A stretch of 64,000 nt of DNA from Streptomyces sp. D2-8. Lineage in GTDB: Bacteria; Actinomycetota; Actinomycetes; Streptomycetales; Streptomycetaceae. Under the pieces are notes generated by a model. That model did no database searches and had not been told where the DNA came from. It was given only the letters and a program-made list of their open reading frames with translations. Position 1 is the stretch's first letter. The number at the start of each line of letters is the position of its first letter. Both the position numbers and the translations under genes were made by a program. The stretch is from NCBI RefSeq assembly GCF_023184515.1, contig NZ_JAAHBP010000009.1, positions 62,001 to 126,000 of the forward strand, read 5' to 3'. Below are positions 1 to 8,394 of the stretch, one piece after another.

Positions 1-2
1 CC

Positions 3-188
3 CTGCACAGCGAGGCGGCCCTGCGGCTGCTGGTGCCGCGCTTCGCCCTGCGGGCGGGTCTGGTCCGCCGGGCCGAGGTGGGCGGCGCGGGCCTCCTCAA
101 GCACTCGCCGCGCGGGACGGGCAGCGGCGGTGGCGGCGTCTTCTCCTGTGGTGGAGGCGGTGGAAGCGGTGGAGGCGGCGGGGAGTGA
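3..188 (+). CDS. 3' end of an unidentified gene with a Gly-rich tail
   Basis: An open frame enters the window and stops with TGA at 186-188. The visible 61 residues are an Ala/Leu/Arg-rich stretch, probably helical, followed by a C-terminal tail made almost only of Gly and Ser. The tail's nucleotide sequence is a run of ggt/gga/ggc codons, prone to slippage. It is followed by the hairpin at 226-259, which can end its transcript. Too little is visible to assign a family; reading frame and codon bias are the only support. Confidence 0.5.
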   Translation: MHSEAALRLLVPRFALRAGLVRRAEVGGAGLLKHSPRGTGSGGGGVFSCGGGGGSGGGGGE

Positions 189-225
189 GGTGTTCAGGGC
201 TCCATGGGGGCGCCGGAAACGCGAC

Positions 226-259
226 AGGGGCGGCCCGTCCTCCCGGACGGGCCGCCCCT
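226..259. terminator. Bidirectional terminator between convergent genes
   Basis: Perfect 15-bp inverted repeat (AGGGGCGGCCCGTCC, loop TCCC, then the reverse complement). It lies between the stop of the upstream + strand gene (188) and the stop of gcl on the - strand (275), so it can serve both transcripts. Confidence 0.85.
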
Positions 260-274
260 GCTGCTGCGCGGGTG

Positions 275-2059
<1,785 letters not shown>

Positions 2060-2118
2060 CGAGTACTCCTGCTTCGGCTGTCGGATTCGCACTCCCGTCG
2101 CGCCCTGCGGTGAGTCTC

Positions 2119-2133
2119 TTCCGTATTGCGGAA
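2119..2133. promoter_or_regulatory. Palindromic operator candidate upstream of gcl
   Basis: TTCCGTATTGCGGAA has perfect 5-bp arms around a 5-bp spacer, 60 nt upstream of the gcl start, next to an AT-rich stretch (2131-2160) suited to a promoter. Size and symmetry fit an IclR-family site. S. coelicolor AllR, an IclR member, is known to control allantoin/glyoxylate genes; assignment of this site to such a regulator is inference. Confidence 0.5.
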
Positions 2134-2269
2134 ATTATTTTCTACGATCTGGAATTAATGTAGGTGGGGTGGGCGAAGGGCGTCAAGAGACGGCAAGCGC
2201 CGGACAGGGCGGGGCCCGAGGGAGCACGATGGGCTCGCTGTCCCGATGCGACACGGTTCTGGAGTGGCC

Positions 2270-3433
2270 ATGGCCGAGACCGTTCCGGTGCGCTGCCCGG
2301 CCTGCCGCCGCGAGCACCGCTACACGGCTCCGGCGTATCCCTGCGTGTGCGGCGCGCCGGTCGCCCCGCGCCTGGACCGCGACGGCCCGGCGACGCCCGT
2401 CTCGCACCGGGTCTGGCAGGACGACTGGGTGACGGTGCGGTGCGGGTCCTGCGGGCGACGCGGCGAGTGGCCACGCCCGGAGGTGGGGTGCACGTGCGGG
2501 GTGGTGCTGCGGGTGGCGGTGGTGGAGCGACAGGGCGCGACCGGGCGGACCGCCAGGGGTGACGGGGAGGCCGGGGGCGGCGTGGATGCCGAGACCGACC
2601 TGGGCGGCGGGACCGAACTGGACGGCGGGGCCGGACGGGGCTCGGCGCCCGGCGGGACGGCGGCCGGCCAAGGCCCGGAGGTCGGCTGGGAGTGTGCGGC
2701 CCACTCGGACCGCACAGCCGACCGGCACTCGGCGCCCGGCGAGAGGGCAGACGGCCAAGCCCCGGAAACCGACCAGAACGGCGCGGCCGAATCGGACCGC
2801 ACAGCCGACCAGGGGTCGACAACCGGCGAGACGGCAACCGGCCAAGCCCCGGAAACCTGCCAGAACGGCGCGGCCGAATCGCGCCGCGCAGCCGACCAGG
2901 GGTCGACAACCGGCGAGAGGGCAGACGGCCAAGCCCCGGAGGCACACTCGCAGAGTGCGGCCGACCAGGACGGCGCGACCGGGACGCACGACAGGGTCCC
3001 CGGTCGGCGTGATGCTGTTGCCGCGGCCGGCGCCGCCCGGCCCCCCTTCCTCTCCGTCACGATCCGCACTGCGCGCGATGCCGTCACGGCCACCGCCCTG
3101 TATCTGCGCTGGCTCGGCTACCCGGGCGTACGCAGAGCGGACCAGCGTCCGCCCTCCGGCATAGGTCTCGCCGCCCGCGGCGTCGTCGCGCAGGTGGACC
3201 CGGCCGTACGCCCGGCGACGCTGCGGGACGTGGAGTGCCTGTGGCTGACGGCCATGACGGAGTCCGCGGACTGCCTCTACTTCTCCCTGGCCGGGTACGC
3301 GGACGACGCCCGGACCCGGGCCGACGCGCTGGGCGTCCCGCTGTTCGTCCTGGACCTCACCGGCACCCCCAGGCCGGTGAACGCCCCGGCCGAGACCCTG
3401 GCCGCCGGCGGCCTGGGACACCGGGCGCCCTGA
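2270..3433 (+). CDS. Zinc-ribbon protein with repeat linker and degenerate Mrr-like C-terminal domain
   Basis: 387-residue protein of unknown function. Residues 1-75 hold two zinc-ribbon-like Cys groups (CPACRREH...CVCG and CGSCGRRG...CTCG). Residues about 117-232 are a hydrophilic linker of four tandem 29-residue repeats. The last 130 residues resemble the restriction-endonuclease-like Mrr fold: an AQV strand, a central helix, then FSLAGYADDARTRADALG and VPLFVLDLTGTPRPVN. The residues expected to be catalytic are not seen: GIGL replaces GIDV and AQVD replaces the usual Q-x-K, so nuclease activity is doubtful. ATG 2270 is chosen over 2246 for the CTGGAG upstream. The family is known as a hypothetical protein in streptomycetes; DNA binding or nucleic-acid sensing is inference. 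Confidence 0.75.
   Translation: MAETVPVRCPACRREHRYTAPAYPCVCGAPVAPRLDRDGPATPVSHRVWQDDWVTVRCGSCGRRGEWPRPEVGCTCGVVLRVAVVERQGATGRTARGDGEAGGGVDAETDLGGGTELDGGAGRGSAPGGTAAGQGPEVGWECAAHSDRTADRHSAPGERADGQAPETDQNGAAESDRTADQGSTTGETATGQAPETCQNGAAESRRAADQGSTTGERADGQAPEAHSQSAADQDGATGTHDRVPGRRDAVAAAGAARPPFLSVTIRTARDAVTATALYLRWLGYPGVRRADQRPPSGIGLAARGVVAQVDPAVRPATLRDVECLWLTAMTESADCLYFSLAGYADDARTRADALGVPLFVLDLTGTPRPVNAPAETLAAGGLGHRAP
2618..2965 (+). repeat. Four tandem 87-bp repeats inside the zinc-ribbon gene
   Basis: Four consecutive 87-bp units encode 29-residue repeats; each contains a [GA]-[EG]-x-A-x-GQ-[AG]-PE core followed by an AA pair near the end. Units 2-4 are close at the nucleotide level (shared runs such as gccaagccccggaaacc), unit 1 more diverged. 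All units are multiples of three, so copy-number change keeps the frame. Likely a variable-length linker. Confidence 0.85.
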
Positions 3434-3465
3434 CCCCGGACGTCACCGCACCCCATACTCACCGC

Positions 3466-3972
3466 ATGCGCATCCGACCCGCCGCACCCGCCGAACTCCC
3501 CGCCCTCCAGGACATCGAACGTGCCGCCGGCGCCCCCTTCCGCGACCTCGGCATGCCGGAGATCGCGGACGACGAACCGCCCGCGCTCGACGTACTCGAA
3601 CGCTACCGCCGGGCGGGCCGCTGCTGGGTCGCGACGGACGAGGGGGACCGGCCGGACGCCTATCTCCTCGCCGAACCCGTGGACGGCGCCCTGCACATCG
3701 AGCAGGTCTCGGTCCACCCGCGCGCCGCACGCCGGGGTGTGGGCCGGGCTCTCCTGGCCCACGCCGCCGACCGCGCCCGCGAGGAGGGCCTGACGGCCCT
3801 GACCCTGACCACCTTCACGGACGTCCCCTGGAACGCCCCCTACTACGCCCGGCTCGGCTTCCGCCCGCTCCCCGAGGCGGACCTCACGCCCGGCCTCCGC
3901 GCCATCCGCGCGACGGAGGCCGCCCACGGCCTCGACCGCCGGCCTCGGGTGTGCATGCGCGCACCGCTGTGA
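3466..3972 (+). CDS. GNAT-family N-acetyltransferase
   Basis: 168-residue single-domain acetyltransferase expected to use acetyl-CoA on an amine; substrate unknown. Motif A is clear (HIEQVSVHPRAARRGVGRALL, about residues 78-98) with the R-x-x-G-x-G/A pyrophosphate loop, followed by a motif B-like WNAPYYARLGFRPL. ATG 3466 is preceded by a CATACT hexamer ending exactly 6 nt upstream and no ribosome-binding site, so the mRNA is probably leaderless. Longer in-frame starts would overlap the preceding gene. Convergent with the acyl-CoA synthetase pair. Confidence 0.85.
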   Translation: MRIRPAAPAELPALQDIERAAGAPFRDLGMPEIADDEPPALDVLERYRRAGRCWVATDEGDRPDAYLLAEPVDGALHIEQVSVHPRAARRGVGRALLAHAADRAREEGLTALTLTTFTDVPWNAPYYARLGFRPLPEADLTPGLRAIRATEAAHGLDRRPRVCMRAPL

Positions 3973-3989
3973 CTCGCCGAACCACACCC

Positions 3990-5576
3990 CTAACCGCCGG
4001 CGAACCTCTCCCGCAGCTCCACCTTGCGCACCTTCCCGGACACCGTCATCGGGAAGGAGTCGAGGATCCGCACCCGGCTCGGGACCTTGTAGTGCGCCAA
4101 CCGCCCCTCACAGAAGGCCCGGAGCTCCTCCAGGGTCGGCGGGTCGGCGGGGTCGCGGGCGATGACGCAGGCCAGGACCTCCTCGCCGTAGCGCTCGTGC
4201 GGGACGCCGACGACCTGGACGTCCTGGATCTTCGGGTGGCCGTAGAGGAACTCCTCGATCTCGCGGGGGTAGATGTTCTCCCCGCCCCGGATGATCATGT
4301 CCTTGATGCGGCCGACGATCTCGACGTAGCCGTCCTCCCGCATCACGGCGAGGTCGCCCGTGTGCATCCAGCGGCCGGCGTCGATGGACTCGGCGGTCTT
4401 CTCCGGCTCGTTCCAGTAGCCGAGCATCACGCTGTAGCCGCGGGTGCACAACTCCCCTGCCGTGCCACGCGGTTGGGTGACACCCGTCGCCGGGTCGACG
4501 ACCTTGACCTCGATGTGCGGCAGGACCCGGCCGACCGTGCCGGTGCGGTGCTCCAGGTCGTCGTCCCTCCGGGTCTGCAGGGACACCGGGGACGTCTCGG
4601 TCATGCCGTAGCAGATGGAGACCTCCGCCATGTGCATCTCGGCGACCACCCGCTTCATCACCTCCACCGGGCAGGGCGAGCCGGCCATGATGCCGGTGCG
4701 CAGGGAGGAGAGGTCGTAGGAGGCGAAGTCGGGGAGGTTCAGCTCCGCGATGAACATGGTCGGGACGCCGTAGAGCGAGGTGCAGCGCTCCTGCTGGACC
4801 GCGTCCAGGGTGGCCTTCGGGTCGAAGGACGGGGCGGGGATGACCATGCAGGCGCCGTGCGAGGTGGCGGCCAGATTCCCCATGACCATGCCGAAACAGT
4901 GATAGAAGGGGACGGGAATGCAGATTCTGTCCCGCTCGGTGTAGGCGATCGACTCACCCACGAAGTAGCCGTTGTTGAGGATGTTGTGGTGGGAGAGGGT
5001 CGCGCCCTTCGGGAAGCCCGTCGTGCCCGACGTGTACTGGATGTTGATCGGGTCGTCGCAGGAGAGTTCGTCGTACGTCGCGCCGGGGGCCGCCCGTCCC
5101 AGCAGTGACTCCCAGCTCGGGTCGCCGAAGTAGACCACTTCCCGCAACTCGCCGCAGCCGCCCCGCACTTGCTCGACCATCGCCCGGTAGTCGCTCGTCT
5201 TGTGGCTGAGGGAGGCGAACAGCAGGGACACGCCGGCCTGCTTCAGGACGTACTCCACCTCGTGGGTGCGGTACGCCGGGTTGATGTTCACCATGATCGC
5301 GCCGATGCGGGCGGTGGCGTACTGGACGAGCACCCACTCGGGGCAGTTGACCGCCCAGACGCCCACCCGGTCGCCCCTGGTGACGCCGGAGGCGTGCAGG
5401 GCGGCGGCGAGCTCGTCGACCGCCGCGCCGAACCGGGCGTACGTCCAGCGCCGGCCGGACGGGACGTCGACCAGTGCCTCGCGGTCCGGCCACGTGGCCA
5501 CCGCCCGGTCCAGGTTGGCCCCGATGGTGTCGCCGAGCAGCGCCGTCCGGCCGGTGCCGTGGCTGTAGGAACTCAC
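3990..5576 (-). CDS. AMP-dependent fatty-acyl-CoA synthetase
   Basis: 528-residue ANL-superfamily ligase that adenylates a carboxylic acid and transfers it to CoA. The P-loop is YTSGTTGFPKGATLSHH (about 190-206), the aromatic motif is YGMTETSP, the hinge region reads GRIKDMIIRGGENIYPREIE, and the C-terminal catalytic Lys is in MTVSGKVRKVELRERF. The GTG start at 5576 overlaps the stop of the upstream synthetase (GTGA, 5573-5576), so the two are translationally coupled. The pairing of two different acyl-CoA synthetases with a divergent LuxR regulator suggests use of medium- or long-chain fatty acids; chain length cannot be read from sequence. A much longer frame continues upstream of this start but is antisense-type noise inside the next gene. 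Confidence 0.92.
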   Translation of the reverse strand: MSSYSHGTGRTALLGDTIGANLDRAVATWPDREALVDVPSGRRWTYARFGAAVDELAAALHASGVTRGDRVGVWAVNCPEWVLVQYATARIGAIMVNINPAYRTHEVEYVLKQAGVSLLFASLSHKTSDYRAMVEQVRGGCGELREVVYFGDPSWESLLGRAAPGATYDELSCDDPINIQYTSGTTGFPKGATLSHHNILNNGYFVGESIAYTERDRICIPVPFYHCFGMVMGNLAATSHGACMVIPAPSFDPKATLDAVQQERCTSLYGVPTMFIAELNLPDFASYDLSSLRTGIMAGSPCPVEVMKRVVAEMHMAEVSICYGMTETSPVSLQTRRDDDLEHRTGTVGRVLPHIEVKVVDPATGVTQPRGTAGELCTRGYSVMLGYWNEPEKTAESIDAGRWMHTGDLAVMREDGYVEIVGRIKDMIIRGGENIYPREIEEFLYGHPKIQDVQVVGVPHERYGEEVLACVIARDPADPPTLEELRAFCEGRLAHYKVPSRVRILDSFPMTVSGKVRKVELRERFAGG

Positions 5577-7252
5577 CGGAAGTCCTCCTCGCGGTACTCG
5601 GCGTCCGACCCGGCCGCCGTGGCCTCGCGCAGCTCGATGCGGCGGATCTTGCCGGAGACGGTCTTGGGCAGGTCGCCGAACTCCAGGCGGCGGATGCGCT
5701 TGTAGGGGGCCAGGGCCTCGCGGGAGTGCTCGAACAGGACCTTGGCGGTGTCGGGGCCGGGCTCCCAGCCCTCGGCCAGGACGACGTACGCCTTGGGGAC
5801 GGCGAGCCGCAGCTCGTCCGGGGCGGGGACGACCGCCGCCTCGGCGACCGCCTCGTGCTCCAGCAGCGCGCTCTCCAGCTCGAACGGGCTGATCTTGTAG
5901 TCGGAGGCCTTGAAGACGTCGTCGCTCCGCCCGATGTACGTCAGATACTCCTCGTCGTCCCTGGAGGCGACGTCTCCCGTGCGGTAGTAGCCGCCCGCCA
6001 TCGCCTCCGCCGTGCGGTCCGCGTCGCCGTGGTAGCCGGTCATCAGGCCGACGGGGCGGTGCGACAGGTCGAGCGCGATCTCGCCCTCCGTCGCGCCCGG
6101 TGCGCCGGAGACGGGGTCGAGGAGTTCGACGCGGTAGCCGGGGCTCGGCCGGCCCATCGAGCCGGTCTTGAGCGGCTGGCCGGGGCTGTTGGCGACCTGG
6201 ACGGCCGTCTCGGTCTGGCCGAAGCCGTCCCGGATGGTGATGTTCCAGGCCCGGCGGACCTGCTCGATGACCTCCGGGTTGAGGGGCTCGCCGGCCGCGA
6301 CGACCTCCCGGGGCGGCGTGCGCAGCTGCGTCAGGTCGGCCTGGATGAGCATGCGCCACACGGTCGGCGGGGCGCAGAAGGTGGTGACGCCCGCCCGGTC
6401 CATCTCGGTCATGAGCCGGGCGGCGTCGAAACGCGTGTAGTTGTGCAGGAAGACGGTCGCCTCGGCGTTCCACGGGGCGAAGAGATTGGACCAGGCGTGC
6501 TTGGCCCAGCCGGGAGAGGAGATGTTCAGGTGCACGTCGCCGGGTTGCAGGCCGATCCAGTACATGGTCGACAGATGGCCGATCGGGTACGACGTGTGGG
6601 TGTGCTCGACGAGCTTGGGCCGGGCGGTGGTGCCCGAGGTGAAGTAGAGCATCAGCGGGTCGTCGGCCCGGGTCGGGCTGTCGGGGGTGAAGTCGGCGGA
6701 GGCGCCGTAGGCGTCGTCCAGGGGCAGCCAGCCGTCGGGCACGGCACCGGCGGCGTCCGCGGCGATGCGCGTGTAGTCGCCGGGGACCTCGGCGAACTTG
6801 CCGGTGTCCGCCACGCGTGCGATGACGTGCCGGACCCGGCCGCGCTCGACGCGATCGCGCAGGTCGGCGGGGCCGAGCAGCGGGGTGGCCGGGATGACCA
6901 CGGCGCGCAGTTTCATCGCGGCGAGGGCGGTGATCCACAGTTCGGCCTGGTTGCCGAGCATGACGAGGATCCGGTCCTCGGCGCGCACGCCCCGGGCGCG
7001 CAGCCAGGTGGCGAACTGGGCCGACCGTACCGACATCTCCGCGAAGGACAGCCGGGTCTCGCGGCCGTCCTCCTCGACGAGGTGCAGGGCGGTGCGGGCG
7101 TTGCCGTCGGCGATCTCGTCGAACCAGTCGAGCGCCCAGTTGAAGTACTCGGGACGGGGCCAGCGGAAGCCCTCGTAGGCCGTCGGGTAGTCCTCGCGGT
7201 GTTCCAGCAGGAAATCCCGCGCGTCGCGGAACAGCTCCGTCGCCGATGTCAT
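5573..7252 (-). CDS. Acyl-CoA synthetase (ACSM/benzoate-CoA ligase-like)
   Basis: 559-residue ANL-superfamily ligase of the medium-chain acyl-CoA synthetase type. Markers: YFTSGTTARPKLVEHTHTSY (P-loop), SSPGWAKHAWSNLFAPW (typical of ACSM-like and aryl-CoA ligases), DGFGQTET, and the C-terminal catalytic Lys in LPKTVSGKIRRIELR. ATG 7252 has a strong AGGAGGACAG ribosome-binding site directly upstream; the in-frame ATG at 7297 lacks one. First gene of a two-gene operon coupled to the following synthetase by a 4-nt overlap. Divergent from the LuxR regulator at 7378, with a perfect palindrome in the shared promoter region. Confidence 0.92.
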   Translation of the reverse strand: MTSATELFRDARDFLLEHREDYPTAYEGFRWPRPEYFNWALDWFDEIADGNARTALHLVEEDGRETRLSFAEMSVRSAQFATWLRARGVRAEDRILVMLGNQAELWITALAAMKLRAVVIPATPLLGPADLRDRVERGRVRHVIARVADTGKFAEVPGDYTRIAADAAGAVPDGWLPLDDAYGASADFTPDSPTRADDPLMLYFTSGTTARPKLVEHTHTSYPIGHLSTMYWIGLQPGDVHLNISSPGWAKHAWSNLFAPWNAEATVFLHNYTRFDAARLMTEMDRAGVTTFCAPPTVWRMLIQADLTQLRTPPREVVAAGEPLNPEVIEQVRRAWNITIRDGFGQTETAVQVANSPGQPLKTGSMGRPSPGYRVELLDPVSGAPGATEGEIALDLSHRPVGLMTGYHGDADRTAEAMAGGYYRTGDVASRDDEEYLTYIGRSDDVFKASDYKISPFELESALLEHEAVAEAAVVPAPDELRLAVPKAYVVLAEGWEPGPDTAKVLFEHSREALAPYKRIRRLEFGDLPKTVSGKIRRIELREATAAGSDAEYREEDFR

Positions 7253-7325
7253 CTGTCCTCCTGGGTGCCGGACCATTGCCGGGCGGCTCTGAGCCATCGT
7301 GTAATCCGTGATGCAGGTCTCACTA

Positions 7326-7339
7326 CCCCCGAACGGGGG
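7326..7339. promoter_or_regulatory. Palindromic operator candidate, acyl-CoA synthetase/luxR divergon
   Basis: CCCCCGAACGGGGG is a perfect 14-bp palindrome centred between the start of the acyl-CoA synthetase operon (7252, -) and the LuxR-type gene (7378, +), 38 nt before the latter. Placement suggests one regulator controlling both directions, most simply the LuxR protein itself. Confidence 0.55.
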
Positions 7340-7377
7340 GTGCGCCCGCAGGGGAGCCGTAGTGAAGGGGCGATCAG

Positions 7378-8193
7378 GTGACGACAGACGCGTCCGACGC
7401 GGTCGAGATACGGAACGCGCTGCTGCGGATGCGGCGGGGCACCGGCCTTCCGATCGCCTTCGGCGGCCTGATGGAGGCCGGGCAGCAGATGCGCATCAGC
7501 GAACTGAGCGGCACGGCGACGCACGCCCTGCGTTCGCTGGTGGTGACGTCCGGCACCGGTCTCGGCGGCAAGACGGTGGCGCTGTCCCGGCCGTGCGTGG
7601 TGACGGACTACTCGGCGTCGCGGCAGATCAGCCACGAGTACGACGCCCCGGTGGCCGCGGAGGGGCTGCGCTCGGTGCTGGCCGTGCCGGTGGTGGTGCG
7701 GCACCGGGTGCGCGGGGTGCTGTACGGGGCGCTGCGCACGGCCCTGCCGCTGGGCGGGCGGATGCTGGACGTGGCCGTGGAGGCGGCGCGGGACGTGGAG
7801 CGGGCGCTGGTCGTCCGGGACGAGGCCCGCACGCTCGCCGTCGGGGCCGGTGCCGGGGCGGGCCAGGGGTGGGAGCAGGTGCGGGAGGCGCACGCGGCCC
7901 TGCGGGCGCTGGCCCCGCGGATCGCGGACCCGGAGCTGCGCGCGGAGCTGCTCGGGGCCTGTGCGCTGCTGACGGCCGGGTCCGCCGGGTCGCCCCGGGT
8001 GCGGCTCGCGCCGCGCGAGGTGGACGTGCTGGCGTGTGTGGCGGCGGGCGCGACGAACGCGGTCACGGCGGAGCGGCTGGGCGTGACGCCGGAGACCGTC
8101 AAGGGGTACCTGAGGTCGGCCATGCGGAAGCTGCGGGCCCGTACCCGTGGCGAGGCCGTGGTCGCCGCGCGCCGGGCGGGGTGGTTGCCGTAG
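7378..8193 (+). CDS. GAF-domain LuxR-type transcriptional regulator
   Basis: 271-residue regulator. Residues about 20-140 form a GAF-like sensor (LRSLVVTSGTGLGGKTVALSRPCVV...LRSVLAVPVVVRHRVRGVLYGAL), an architecture seen in regulators next to acyl-CoA synthetases in actinobacteria. Residues about 205-271 are a LuxR/GerE helix-turn-helix: LAPREVDVLACVAAGATNAV...ERLGVTPETVKGYLRSAMRKL. The GTG start has GAAGGGG 7 nt upstream. The gene is divergent from the synthetase operon and shares the CCCCCGAACGGGGG palindrome, so it probably regulates that operon and perhaps itself; an acyl-CoA or fatty-acid ligand is inference. Confidence 0.85.
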   Translation: MTTDASDAVEIRNALLRMRRGTGLPIAFGGLMEAGQQMRISELSGTATHALRSLVVTSGTGLGGKTVALSRPCVVTDYSASRQISHEYDAPVAAEGLRSVLAVPVVVRHRVRGVLYGALRTALPLGGRMLDVAVEAARDVERALVVRDEARTLAVGAGAGAGQGWEQVREAHAALRALAPRIADPELRAELLGACALLTAGSAGSPRVRLAPREVDVLACVAAGATNAVTAERLGVTPETVKGYLRSAMRKLRARTRGEAVVAARRAGWLP

Positions 8194-8394
8194 TTTTGTG
8201 GTGCTTTCTGTGTTGCCCACTCGTTCGATCCGCCGAGTTCCCGACGGGGTGCCGGCCTCGCGTTCCGCCGCATTCGGGAGACCGATGAATTCGCCCGCCG
8301 GCACCCGTTGTTATTTCCCTCACGACGCCGTCCCTCCGAAATTCAAACTTCCGTTGCCTAATATTGGCCAGGACACGACACACGGAGGGGATCG

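Noticed and set aside
5577..6938. Upstream extension that would make the second acyl-CoA synthetase 982 residues
   Set aside because: The extension is Arg/Pro-rich out-of-frame reading of the first synthetase; the GTG at 5576 with GTGA overlap is the real start.
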